The notes under the pieces are model-generated. The model saw only the letters and a program-made list of their open reading frames with translations. It did not search any database and had not been told where the DNA came from. A program made the translations under genes and the position numbers. A stretch of 64,000 nt of DNA. It comes from Terriglobia bacterium. GTDB lineage: Bacteria; Acidobacteriota; Terriglobia; Bryobacterales; Bryobacteraceae. Below, piece after piece: positions 34,699 through 43,328 of this stretch (position 1 is the stretch's first letter; each line of letters opens with the position of its first letter). The stretch is from NCBI GenBank assembly GCA_020073305.1, contig JAIQFK010000009.1:1-64000 (forward strand). Direction: 5' to 3'.

Positions 34699-35891
34699 AC
34701 GGCGAATCTGGAGGTAATGCATCACGCCCGCACCGGCTGGCGTTGATCTGTGACCTCGCGGAAGAAGGATGGCCGAGCATGGATCTGGTTGGTGGCATGC
34801 TGTATCAGAATCTCCGTGCGTTTCACTCGGCTGAATTTGCGGCCACGCAGGTGCAACCGCCCATGCGCCGGCGCTGGTCCAAACTGCCTTTGGTGGGCCG
34901 GACACGGCTGGCGTTAAACACGGACCGGCTGCTGAATCGGATGGGCGACTACCCGCGCTACCTGCGCAGGACGATGAATCAGTTTGACGTGTTCCATGTC
35001 GTGGACCACAGTTATGCGCAACTGGCGCTGGTGTTGGGTCCCGAGAAGACCGTAGTCACCTGCCATGACTTGAATACGTTTCGCTGCCTGCTGGAACCGG
35101 AAGAAGAGCCTCGGCCGCGCTGGTTTCGAGCCATGACTCGGCGTATTCTGAATGGCATGACCCGTTGCGCGCACGTAGTTTGTGTTTCTGAAGCCGTGCG
35201 CCAGCAGATCCTGCGACACAGCTTGGTGCCCGCGGCGCGTTTGTCGGTAGTGCATAACGGAGCTCATCCGAGTTGCCTTCCGCTGCCAGACCCGGCCGCA
35301 GATGCGGGGGCAGCCCGCTTGCTGGCGAGCGATCCCGCGCACCAGGCGAGTTACCTGCTGCATGTGGGGAGCACCGCGGAGCGCAAACGCATCGACCTGC
35401 TGCTCGAAATCTTTGCAGCCGTCCGGAAACAGGCGCCAGGCGCGCGCTTGATCCGCGTAGGCGGCCCGTTCACCGCCGCGCAATCCCTCTTGGCTGAGAA
35501 ACTAGGGGTCGCGGGCGCCATCCACGTGCTGCCTTTCCTGGACCGTAGTGTCCTGGCAGCGGTTTACCGCCGCGCATCTATTCTGCTCCAGCCTTCCGAA
35601 GCGGAAGGTTTTGGGCTTCCCGTCGTGGAGGCACTCGCGTGCGGCTGCCCTGTCATCGCCAGTGATCTGCCGGTGCTCCGCGAGGTGGGCGGCTCGGCGG
35701 CCGTGTATTGCCCGGTGGGGGATGTACCCGCCTGGACTCGTGCCGCCGTCGAACTTCTTCGGGAACAGGCGTCGGGCGCGGAAATCTTCGCACAGCGTCG
35801 CGCGCGGGCTTGCGAGCAGGCGTCATTGTTCAGTTGGGCCGAAGCGGCTCGAAAGCTGGCGGACATTTATCACCACGTTCTCAGTCAATGA
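34695..35891 (+). CDS. GT4-family glycosyltransferase
   Basis: A 398-residue GT-B enzyme. I prefer GTG 34695 (GTGA overlap with the FkbM stop), in line with the overlaps of the operon; a start at 34656 would overlap by 43 bp. Motifs: HVVDHSYAQLAL and TVVTCHDLNTFRC in the N-domain, YLLHVGSTAERKRIDLLLEIFA and SEAEGFGLPVVEALACGCPVIASDLPVLREVGG in the C-domain. The C-domain resembles mannosyl/rhamnosyl transferases of O-antigen clusters. Donor unknown. Confidence 0.86.
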   Translation: MNGESGGNASRPHRLALICDLAEEGWPSMDLVGGMLYQNLRAFHSAEFAATQVQPPMRRRWSKLPLVGRTRLALNTDRLLNRMGDYPRYLRRTMNQFDVFHVVDHSYAQLALVLGPEKTVVTCHDLNTFRCLLEPEEEPRPRWFRAMTRRILNGMTRCAHVVCVSEAVRQQILRHSLVPAARLSVVHNGAHPSCLPLPDPAADAGAARLLASDPAHQASYLLHVGSTAERKRIDLLLEIFAAVRKQAPGARLIRVGGPFTAAQSLLAEKLGVAGAIHVLPFLDRSVLAAVYRRASILLQPSEAEGFGLPVVEALACGCPVIASDLPVLREVGGSAAVYCPVGDVPAWTRAAVELLREQASGAEIFAQRRARACEQASLFSWAEAARKLADIYHHVLSQ

Positions 35892-35913
35892 AACAAGGAG
35901 CGCAACCGAATTT

Positions 35914-36969
35914 ATGAAGGTCATCATTACGGGCGGTGCGGGCTTTATCGGATCGAATGCCGCGAGCCGTTACTTGCGGCGCGGCCATGACGTTGTCGTG
36001 GTCGACAACCTGTCGCGCGAGGGTGCTCGGAAGAACCTGGCCTGGCTCCAAGGCCAGGGCGCTCTGGATTTCGTTCGCGTCGACTTGCGCGACGCCGCGG
36101 CTGTGGCCGATGTCTTCCGCCGCCACCGCGACGCCGACTGCGTGTTGCACCTCGGAGCCCAGGTCGCAGTCACAACCTCGGTGAGCAATCCTCGCGAGGA
36201 TTTCGAGATCAACGCGCTGGGCACTCTCAATGTGCTGGAAGCCATGCGCCTCTCCAGCATGTCCGCAACCGTGATCTATTCGTCCACCAACAAGGTCTAC
36301 GGCGAGATGTGCGACATCGCCATTGTGGAGAGCCAGGAGCGCTACGCCTACAAAGACTTTCCTCACGGGATCTCAGAGGAGCGGCCTCTCGACTTCCACT
36401 CCCCGTATGGCTGTTCGAAAGGGTCAGCCGACCAGTACTTTGTCGACTACCATCGCATTTACGGCTTGCGGACCGTCGTTTTCCGCCAATCCTGCATTTA
36501 TGGTTATCGCCAGTTCGGCGCCGAGGATCAGGGCTGGCTGGCCTGGTTCATGATTGCCAGCCAGTTGGGCCGGCCCATGACTGTGTTTGGCGACGGCAAG
36601 CAGATCCGCGATGTTCTTTTCATCGATGACCTGCTGGACGCTTATGATGCCGCCTACGGCGCCGGAGACCGCGTCGTCGGGCGCGCCTACAACATCGGCG
36701 GAGGGCCCGGCAACGTTCTGTCTCTGCTCGACCTGCTGGCGTACATCGAGCGCCGGCAAAACCGCAAGCTCGCTTATCGGATGGCCGACTGGCGCCCCGG
36801 TGACCAGAAGGCCTTTGTCAGCGATATCCGCCGCGCGCACGCCGACCTCGGCTGGTCCCCAAAGACCACCTGCGAGAACGGCATGGGCCTTCTGTATGAC
36901 TGGGTGGCGGGCAATCTGAAACTTTTTGAAGAACAACCCTCGGCTCCGGAAGAGATCGGCGTTCCCTAG
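35914..36969 (+). CDS. CDP-paratose/tyvelose 2-epimerase-like SDR
   Basis: A 351-residue extended SDR starting at ATG 35914. The nucleotide motif is IITGGAGFIGSNAASRYLRRG, the catalytic pair is in SPYGCSKGSADQYFVDY (YxxxK) and STNKVYGEMC precedes it. The stretch LDFHSPYGCSKG with FRQSCIYGYRQFGAEDQGW is characteristic of CDP-tyvelose epimerase (RfbE). That enzyme inverts C2 of CDP-paratose. No CDP-sugar pathway genes (RfbF, RfbG) lie in the window, so the substrate could be another NDP-sugar. A long-spaced AAGGAG is 14 bases upstream. It is the last gene of the plus-strand operon. Confidence 0.78.
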   Translation: MKVIITGGAGFIGSNAASRYLRRGHDVVVVDNLSREGARKNLAWLQGQGALDFVRVDLRDAAAVADVFRRHRDADCVLHLGAQVAVTTSVSNPREDFEINALGTLNVLEAMRLSSMSATVIYSSTNKVYGEMCDIAIVESQERYAYKDFPHGISEERPLDFHSPYGCSKGSADQYFVDYHRIYGLRTVVFRQSCIYGYRQFGAEDQGWLAWFMIASQLGRPMTVFGDGKQIRDVLFIDDLLDAYDAAYGAGDRVVGRAYNIGGGPGNVLSLLDLLAYIERRQNRKLAYRMADWRPGDQKAFVSDIRRAHADLGWSPKTTCENGMGLLYDWVAGNLKLFEEQPSAPEEIGVP

Positions 36970-36992
36970 CCGCGGAGCGATCGTCTCCTGCC

Positions 36993-38417
36993 CTACTCGC
37001 GCTGCGTTTTTGCCCCGAGTCGCGCCCAGACGAAATCCCAGTGAGCCGCCTCGGACCACGCGCGTGGCGGCAGGGTGTCATACAACGGAGTTCCATTCTT
37101 TTCGACGAGTTCGGGAGGGCCGAGTCGAGGGGGAATGTGGAGCAAATGACGCAGAAGAATCCAGTTTCCCGCGATTTGGCTGTAGCGGGGATCGAATCGG
37201 ATGTCCTCGAAATCGACGTGGTTTCGGCCGGAGACGAATACCGCTTGCCGCTGAGGCTGTTGCGCCCTCACCAGCATTAGATAATCCAGACCGCCGGCCA
37301 GAACCGCCAAGAGCTGTACGCAAACGCCGGCAGCGGCAACTCCGGCCACAAGCCGCCGGCGTTCGAAAACCTCGACGGCGGGGATGCACATTAGCAGAAC
37401 GGCGGGGATCATGAAGCGGACTCCCCACGCGTCGTCAGCAGACCAGTCCCACCATTTGGAGTACACCAGCAGCTCGGTAGCGAAGATCGCCAGAAACAGC
37501 AGCGCGTCCGTGCGCGTGGTGAGCCGGTCGCGAAAGCGCTTCCATCCGAGGAAGCCGAGAATCAGTGGGGGCGAGAACAGGAAGATACTCTTGCCTGAGG
37601 AGAACAGGATGCCGTCCAGGCCGAAAAGCAGAGGTGTGGTGAAACGCTCCCCCGCGTAACCGCGATCGAACACCGAATGATAGCGCACGTAATTGGCGCC
37701 AGCAACGATCATGAGCGACGGCAGCATCGCCAGACCGAGTTTCAGGGCGGCGCCCAAAGTGCGGTGCTCGAACAGCCACCACCAGGCGAGCAACAGGATG
37801 AGCATCACCGAGTCCGTGCGGATCGTGATGGTGCAAGCCGCGAGCAGCATCCCCAGCGCCGGGCAGCCGAAACGCATAACGACGAAGCCGGCGAACACGG
37901 TCGTGGCGACCAGGGGCTCGGAAAAATCCATCTTGGTGTAAGGCCACCAGGTCGTGGCGAGCCCAATCAGGGACACCGTCCACCAGACGCGGCTCGGCAA
38001 GTAGAACTGAAACAGATAATAGGCGATCAACGCGAGCATGAGCGCGCCATTGGCCACGAAGATCAGCGTGTAGAGCGCGGCTTCGCATCGAATTCCGGTG
38101 TGTTTCTGGATGAAAGAGGACGCAGCCACCGGAAGCATCGCTATGAGCGAATGCCCAATTCCATACTTCGAGTACACGCCATTGGGGCCCGGACTCACTC
38201 CCGCCGAGGCGCCGAAGAGCAGGACCTTCGCCCAGGCAATCTTTTGCGCCCCGTCGCCGCTCGTGTAGTGGCCGCCCCAAGTGGCCAGGTACACCGCGAA
38301 AAAGCAGAAGAAAACCCTAAGCGAATGCCGCAACGCACCCCGGACGCCGTCGCCTCCGGCGGGCGTGAGACGGTTCTGCGTTTCCGCCCAAGCTCCCGTT
38401 GTGGTTGAGTTGTCCAT
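36993..38417 (-). CDS. Polytopic membrane protein, paralog of the 4430 and 41492 genes
   Basis: A 474-residue integral membrane protein with about ten spans, running against its neighbours. VYSKYGIGHSLIAMLPVAAS in loop 1, ANYVRYHSVFDRGYAGE, GKSIFLFSPPLILGFLGWKRF and DAWGVRFMIPAVLLMCIPA mirror equivalent segments in the proteins at 4430-5902 and 41492-43084. A GT-C-like sugar transferase or lipid-handling role is possible. No DxD or DE pair clearly matches a known catalytic site. Confidence 0.62.
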   Translation of the reverse strand: MDNSTTTGAWAETQNRLTPAGGDGVRGALRHSLRVFFCFFAVYLATWGGHYTSGDGAQKIAWAKVLLFGASAGVSPGPNGVYSKYGIGHSLIAMLPVAASSFIQKHTGIRCEAALYTLIFVANGALMLALIAYYLFQFYLPSRVWWTVSLIGLATTWWPYTKMDFSEPLVATTVFAGFVVMRFGCPALGMLLAACTITIRTDSVMLILLLAWWWLFEHRTLGAALKLGLAMLPSLMIVAGANYVRYHSVFDRGYAGERFTTPLLFGLDGILFSSGKSIFLFSPPLILGFLGWKRFRDRLTTRTDALLFLAIFATELLVYSKWWDWSADDAWGVRFMIPAVLLMCIPAVEVFERRRLVAGVAAAGVCVQLLAVLAGGLDYLMLVRAQQPQRQAVFVSGRNHVDFEDIRFDPRYSQIAGNWILLRHLLHIPPRLGPPELVEKNGTPLYDTLPPRAWSEAAHWDFVWARLGAKTQRE

Positions 38418-38833
38418 TAGCTGCCCGGCTTGACCGCCTTATGAAGGATCGGGATGGGCACCTGTCATTGAACCACCGCCACGAATGTCGCTTCTTCGTT
38501 AGGGGCCGGGATGCCGACGGCAAGGCGTTCCGCGACAGTCATTGTTCGCCAGTCTACGGCTTTCCGTCAGGCAAGACAAGCACTTTTGCTCCCCGCGCTT
38601 CTCGGCCGACTGATGCTAAGCTTAGTTAGGATCCTCAGTCAGCGGGGTCTTCGCTGGTGAGCCTCATCAGCGGCACGGGGATAGGCCGTCGCCTCCTCGC
38701 AGTAGCCCATGAACAGCAAGTCCGCGTCGAGTTGCAGGTGGTGGCGGGAAAGAAGGATGGATGCGGCAACTCGGCTGGCGTAAAGAGTTGTGGCAGAGGG
38801 TCTGCGGCCAGGCTTCAAAGCCCACTGAGTAGA
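38418..38833. other. 416-bp intergenic stretch
   Basis: It separates the minus-strand membrane protein gene from a plus-strand GT4 gene. The GT4 frame is open from 38657, but residues before 38834 are not glycosyltransferase-like and I treat them as noncoding. I see no RNA gene or repeat. Two promoters are presumably here, but I cannot pick hexamers with confidence. Confidence 0.4.
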
Positions 38834-40042
38834 ATGCTCGGAGACGGCATACATAATCAGGCGTTATCACGCGTCCCGCTGGAGTCCCCCACGGGGTCAG
38901 CGTCGGCCGCTGCCTCGCGCCGGCTCAGGGTGGTTCACGTGGGCAAGTTCTACCCGCCACATATGGGAGGTATTGAAACTCACCTCCAGGCGCTTTGCGG
39001 CGAATTGCAGAAATCGGTGGATTTGCACGTGATCGTCGCCAGCGACGACCGCCAGCGATCCGAAGAGATCCTGGACGGCGTTGCGGTTTCCCGGATACCG
39101 ACCCGGCTCATGCTCGCTTCCACGCCCTTATGCCCGGGCATGGTCGCGAAAATCCGCGGTTCCAATGCCGACATCGTTCACATCCATTTGCCGAACCCCA
39201 CCGCGGTGCTCGCTTACCTTGCCAGCCACCATCGCGGGCGCCTGGTGATCACCTACCACAGCGATACCGTGCGTCAGAAGTTTCTGGGCGCGATGTTTCA
39301 GCCGTGGCTGCATCGAGCCTTGCAACGCAGTTCCGCGATTATCGCCACGTCGCCCGAGTACCGGCTCACTTCTCCGGTTCTTGCCCGCTTCGGCGATCGC
39401 TGCCATGTCATCCCCTACGGCATCGCGGTCAAGCAGTTTGAGCACGCTGACCCGGCCAGCGTCAGTCCGCTGCTCGAACAATATGGCGATCGGCTGGTGC
39501 TCAGTGTCGGGAGGCTCGTCTATTACAAAGGGTTTGAATATCTGATCCGCGCCATGACCAAGGTCCGCGGCAAGCTGCTCATCATCGGAGATGGTCCGCT
39601 TCGCGGAAGACTCCAGCAACTGGCAGCCAGCTTGAATCTGGGCGATAAGGTCATTCTAGCCGGCGAGATTCAGAACGAGCAGGTCATCCCTTACTATCAT
39701 GCCGCCAAGGTGTTCGCGCTGGCCTCGGTGGCTCGCAGCGAGGCCTTCGGTATCGTACAAATCGAGGCCATGGCGGCCGGTATCCCTGTGGTGAATACCC
39801 GGCTCGACTCCGGTGTCCCGTTCGTGTCGCTGCATGAGAAGACCGGTTTGACGGTGGCGCCTGGCGACCCGGAGTTGCTGGCTGCCGCTATCAACCGTCT
39901 GCTCGACGATGAAGACTTGCGCCGATCCCTCGGCAACGCAGCCCGCCTGCGAGCGCAACAGGAGTTCAGTCTTGCTGCAATGGCGTCCAGGACCATGGCG
40001 CTGTACGAGAGTGTTATGGACAAGCCAGAGCCTCTGGCTTGA
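38834..40042 (+). CDS. GT4-family glycosyltransferase
   Basis: A 402-residue GT-B enzyme. ATG 38834 gives a 30-residue leader and then RLRVVHVGKFYPPHMGGIETHLQALC, the conserved N-terminal GG loop. The acceptor domain has TYHSDTVRQKFLGAMF, the C-terminal domain RLVLSVGRLVYYKGFEYLIRAM and SEAFGIVQIEAMAAGIPVVNT. It resembles PimA/mannosyltransferase-like GT4 members. A WecB-like gene follows 37 bp later on the same strand. Confidence 0.88.
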   Translation: MLGDGIHNQALSRVPLESPTGSASAAASRRLRVVHVGKFYPPHMGGIETHLQALCGELQKSVDLHVIVASDDRQRSEEILDGVAVSRIPTRLMLASTPLCPGMVAKIRGSNADIVHIHLPNPTAVLAYLASHHRGRLVITYHSDTVRQKFLGAMFQPWLHRALQRSSAIIATSPEYRLTSPVLARFGDRCHVIPYGIAVKQFEHADPASVSPLLEQYGDRLVLSVGRLVYYKGFEYLIRAMTKVRGKLLIIGDGPLRGRLQQLAASLNLGDKVILAGEIQNEQVIPYYHAAKVFALASVARSEAFGIVQIEAMAAGIPVVNTRLDSGVPFVSLHEKTGLTVAPGDPELLAAAINRLLDDEDLRRSLGNAARLRAQQEFSLAAMASRTMALYESVMDKPEPLA

Positions 40043-40079
40043 CCCGCTTGCCGCAAACTTCCATGCCTTCCAACACGAG

Positions 40080-41225
40080 ATGAGAAAAAAGGTCCTCTTT
40101 CTGTTTGGCACTCGCCCTGAGGCCATCAAACTCTGCCCCGTGCTGCTGCACATGCGCACGCGGCCTTGCGATTTTGACGTGCGCGTCGGCGTGACCGCGC
40201 AGCATCGTGAGATGCTCGATCAGATTCTGGCCACCTTCGAGGTCACGCCGGACTATGATCTCAACCTCATGCTACCGGGCCAAAGCCTGTTCCAGTCCAC
40301 CACGCGCATCCTGGCGGCGCTGGAACCGGTTCTCGCTGCCGAAACGCCGGACCTCGTGCTGGTCCAGGGCGATACGACTACGACGCTGTGCGGTGCGCTG
40401 GCCGCTTTCTACAAGAAGGTGCCCGTGGGCCATGTCGAGGCCGGCCTGCGCACCGGTGATCTCCTGCAGCCGTTTCCCGAAGAGATGAACCGCGTCGTTA
40501 CCACAAGGCTGGCGGCGCTCCACTTCGCGGCCACCGAAGGAGCGGCGCAGAATCTGCGGGCCGAGGGCGTAGACTCCGGTCGTATCTTCGTCACCGGTAA
40601 TTCAGGCATTGACGCCGTGCTGTCCGTGCGGGACGGTTTGCAGCAGGGCCGCTGGTCCAACTACCGCCGCGGCCCGTTCTGGTCCCGGATCGACGATTCC
40701 AAAAAGCTGATTGTGGTCACCGCCCACCGCCGCGAAAGCTTCGGTGAGGGATTCGAGAGAATCTGTGCCGCGCTGGCCCAACTGGCTGAGCGTGACGACG
40801 TACAAGTCGTCTACCCGGTTCATCCCAACCCCAACGTGCAAGATCCCGTCAATCGTCATCTGGCTGCGAAACGAAACATCCTGCTGATCGAGCCGCAGGA
40901 GTATGTGCCGTTCGTCGACCTGCTTCGCTCCGCCTACCTGCTGATCACCGATTCCGGCGGCGTTCAGGAAGAAGCCCCGTCCCTGGGCAAGCCCGTTTTG
41001 GTGCTACGGGAAAAGACCGAGCGCCCCGAGGCGGTAGACGCCGGTACCGTCCGGCTGGTAGGCACCAATGTGCCGCGCATCGTGGAGGAGGCGAATCGGC
41101 TTCTGGATTGCCCCGAGGCGTACCAGGAAATGGCGCGCATTCACAACCCGTACGGGGATGGACACGCCAGCCAGCGCATTTCCGAATCCATTCTCTCTTT
41201 CTTTGCGGAACGTTCACGTGGTTGA
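40080..41225 (+). CDS. wecB: UDP-N-acetylglucosamine 2-epimerase (non-hydrolysing)
   Basis: A 381-residue enzyme starting at ATG 40080. Motifs: VLFLFGTRPEAIKLCPVL, LVQGDTTTTLCGALAAFYKKVPVGHVEAGLRTGD, PFPEEMNRVVTTRLA and VVYPVHPNPNVQDPVNR, all standard for WecB/MnaA. It interconverts UDP-GlcNAc and UDP-ManNAc. Given the minus-strand WbpB/D/E-like set in the same locus, a WbpI-type role (UDP-diacetamido-glucuronate 2-epimerase) is also possible; sequence alone does not separate them. Confidence 0.88.
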   Translation: MRKKVLFLFGTRPEAIKLCPVLLHMRTRPCDFDVRVGVTAQHREMLDQILATFEVTPDYDLNLMLPGQSLFQSTTRILAALEPVLAAETPDLVLVQGDTTTTLCGALAAFYKKVPVGHVEAGLRTGDLLQPFPEEMNRVVTTRLAALHFAATEGAAQNLRAEGVDSGRIFVTGNSGIDAVLSVRDGLQQGRWSNYRRGPFWSRIDDSKKLIVVTAHRRESFGEGFERICAALAQLAERDDVQVVYPVHPNPNVQDPVNRHLAAKRNILLIEPQEYVPFVDLLRSAYLLITDSGGVQEEAPSLGKPVLVLREKTERPEAVDAGTVRLVGTNVPRIVEEANRLLDCPEAYQEMARIHNPYGDGHASQRISESILSFFAERSRG

Positions 41226-41491
41226 TGGCCCGCACGGTCTACTGATCCAGACCTTCTGAGTCCGGACACTCACCATGGAAATGAACTCGAACTGTCGCTC
41301 GGAACGGCGGTTGGTTCCGCGGGCCGGCCGCTGGGCGCGGCAAATGAGGTTGGCGGCCCGCGAACCCGCTTTCGTCGCCTGGATGGCCCGTTTGGTTTTC
41401 ATGTCATTGCGCGGCTTCCCTGACCAGCGCCGCAGTCCCTCTGGCTTCGCTATACTACCCGGAGGCTTGTTTTGCGGCCCTTTGGTAAGGG

Positions 41492-43084
41492 ATGATCATG
41501 TCGCCTGTTTTGACGAAGCAACCGGCTCCCGTTGTTCGGCGGACGGCCCGCCTGTCCGGCCGCGCGTGGGCCACCTTCTATCTCGCCATCGCCACGTCAT
41601 ATCTCTTGACCTCGTCCGGCCGTTTGGGGGTCTCGGATGCTCTGTCCATGTTTAACGTCACGCAGTCGCTGGCTTCAGACCTGAGTTTCAGCGCGGATCC
41701 TTGCGAACCTGCGCCGCGAAGCAACCATTGCGTGCCTGGGATGGATGGTAGGAATTACGCTGGGTTCGGGCTGATCCCCTCCATCGTCGCTGTGCCTGCA
41801 TACATGGCGGGACATATAGTGTCATCGGTTTTGCATCGGGATACTCGCATCCTCACCCCCCTTTGCGTCGTGCTGTTCCATGCGTTGTTCACCGCAATCG
41901 TTCCCCTGATTCTGGCCCTTTGGCTCTGTAGCATCGGGCTGTCGTCCCGAACCGCGTTCTTGGCCGCGTTGGTCTGCGCCTTCGCGTCTCCCACATGGGA
42001 ATTTAGTAAGGGCTTTTATTCAGAGCCCTACTTCGTGTTGGGTCTAATCGCTTGCTGCTTTTTCTTGTCGCGGGATGATCGCGCAATCTCTCTGGTTGCC
42101 GCGGGCGCTTGCTTCGGTTTCGCGGTCGGCTCACGAATCTATGGGGCCATACTGCTGCCGGTCATTGCGCTATACGGTGTCGTGTTGTGGAACTCGAAGC
42201 AACGGCGTGTACCACAAATGCTCAGGAATCTCCTGGTGCTGGCTGGTCCCATTGCCATTGCGTTCGGTCTGATTGCGTGGTCAAACTACTTCCGTTTTGG
42301 CAGCGTCCTGAAGACGGGATATCAACTGGCTTTCCCGACGATTTCAGCGTTACTGTCTACACCCCTGTTGCGGGGTATGGCAGGTCTACTCATTAACCGT
42401 GAGGTGGGGATTTTGATTTTCGTGCCCTGGGTTGCCATCGTACCGCTGTTCTGGAGGCGCTTCTGGGTTCGCTACCGGTCTGAAGCCGTCCTCGTGCTCG
42501 GCATGATTGTCATGAACTACCTGTTCTTTGCCAAGTACGTCGGCTGGCATGGTGGTTGGGCTGTCGGCCCGCGAATGCTCTATCCTCTAGTCCCGTTTCT
42601 GGTCCTTCCCGTGGCCGTACTCTTTGATGAGGGCGCCCCGGCCTTGCGTACCTTGGTTGGGCGTATCAGCATGACACTGATCGGCCTGGCGTTCCTGATC
42701 CAAGGCCTTCTGATTCTCTACCCGGGAAGCCGTTACTATTATCTGGAAGGTTACCATCAGCGGCATGGCGTCCATGTCTGGTGGAGTGGCCAGCCCCTGG
42801 TTGAAGCCTTCACGGCTCTCCCTGACCTTCTCTTGGGGATCGGCAATCAGAGCGGTGATCCGGCACACGGATTCCTCTTGACATTTCCGAACGGCAGCGT
42901 CAATCTGATGCGCGCTGACGTTTGGCTGCTGAAGGCTCCGCTGTTTGGCGTTCCCCACGTCATTTCGTGGTTCGTGATGGCACTGCTTCTGCTTCTGTCC
43001 GCCGTCGCAGGGTGGGTTGTACTCACGCAGCTCCACCGTGGGGCGGAGCGTGTCGGACGAGAAACCCCTTTAGGAGTTTCTTGA
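41492..43084 (+). CDS. Polytopic membrane protein, paralog of the 4430 and 36993 genes
   Basis: A 530-residue protein with about eleven spans. Loop 1 has GMDGRNYAGFGLIPSIVAVPAYM, later segments read SNYFRFGSVLKTGYQL, EVGILIFVPWVAIVPLFWRRFW and GGWAVGPRMLYPLVPFLVLPVAVLF, in the same order as in the two paralogs. TWEFSKGFYSEPYFVLGL is an extra conserved-looking loop. Presumed to act on a lipid-linked sugar in the membrane; unproven. A hairpin-rich REPIN-like element follows its stop by 10 bp. Confidence 0.65.
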   Translation: MIMSPVLTKQPAPVVRRTARLSGRAWATFYLAIATSYLLTSSGRLGVSDALSMFNVTQSLASDLSFSADPCEPAPRSNHCVPGMDGRNYAGFGLIPSIVAVPAYMAGHIVSSVLHRDTRILTPLCVVLFHALFTAIVPLILALWLCSIGLSSRTAFLAALVCAFASPTWEFSKGFYSEPYFVLGLIACCFFLSRDDRAISLVAAGACFGFAVGSRIYGAILLPVIALYGVVLWNSKQRRVPQMLRNLLVLAGPIAIAFGLIAWSNYFRFGSVLKTGYQLAFPTISALLSTPLLRGMAGLLINREVGILIFVPWVAIVPLFWRRFWVRYRSEAVLVLGMIVMNYLFFAKYVGWHGGWAVGPRMLYPLVPFLVLPVAVLFDEGAPALRTLVGRISMTLIGLAFLIQGLLILYPGSRYYYLEGYHQRHGVHVWWSGQPLVEAFTALPDLLLGIGNQSGDPAHGFLLTFPNGSVNLMRADVWLLKAPLFGVPHVISWFVMALLLLLSAVAGWVVLTQLHRGAERVGRETPLGVS

Positions 43085-43094
43085 AAAAATCCTT

Positions 43095-43167
43095 CGCAGA
43101 CTGAAGTCTGCGCCACCTGGGTTCGGAAATCATGAACCATTGCGTGGCGCAGGCGGTTTCGCCCGCG
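43095..43167. repeat. REPIN-like element: two hairpins in inverted orientation
   Basis: Hairpin 1 is CGCAGACTGAAGTCTGCG at 43095-43112 (8-bp stems, 2-base loop). Hairpin 2 is CGCAGGCGGTTTCGCCCGCG at 43148-43167 (one mismatch). Each is flanked by the same outer word in opposite orientation: TGCGCCAC at 43109-43116 and GTGGCGCA at 43144-43151. Two palindromic units in inverted arrangement are the plan of REP doublets (REPINs) mobilised by REP-associated transposases. No such transposase is in the window. It could also act in mRNA 3'-end protection. Confidence 0.6.
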
Positions 43168-43328
43168 TAGGGCTGTCATGGGCTCTCTCAACAAACCCTG
43201 GACTGCTCCAACATGAAATCATCCCGGCCATGTTGGAGACCAACCGTGCACGCCAAGACGCCATCAGCATCCATCTCAATAGAGCCTGACTAAAAAACTT
43301 ACTGCCGCATAATAGGGAGCAACCTCAC

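Noticed and set aside
38657-38833. N-terminal extension of the GT4 gene at 38834
   Set aside because: The extra 59 residues are not glycosyltransferase-like and would place the start far from the conserved domain.
41275-41655. 126-codon frame ahead of the membrane protein gene
   Set aside because: It overlaps the start of a well supported gene in another frame and has no domain.
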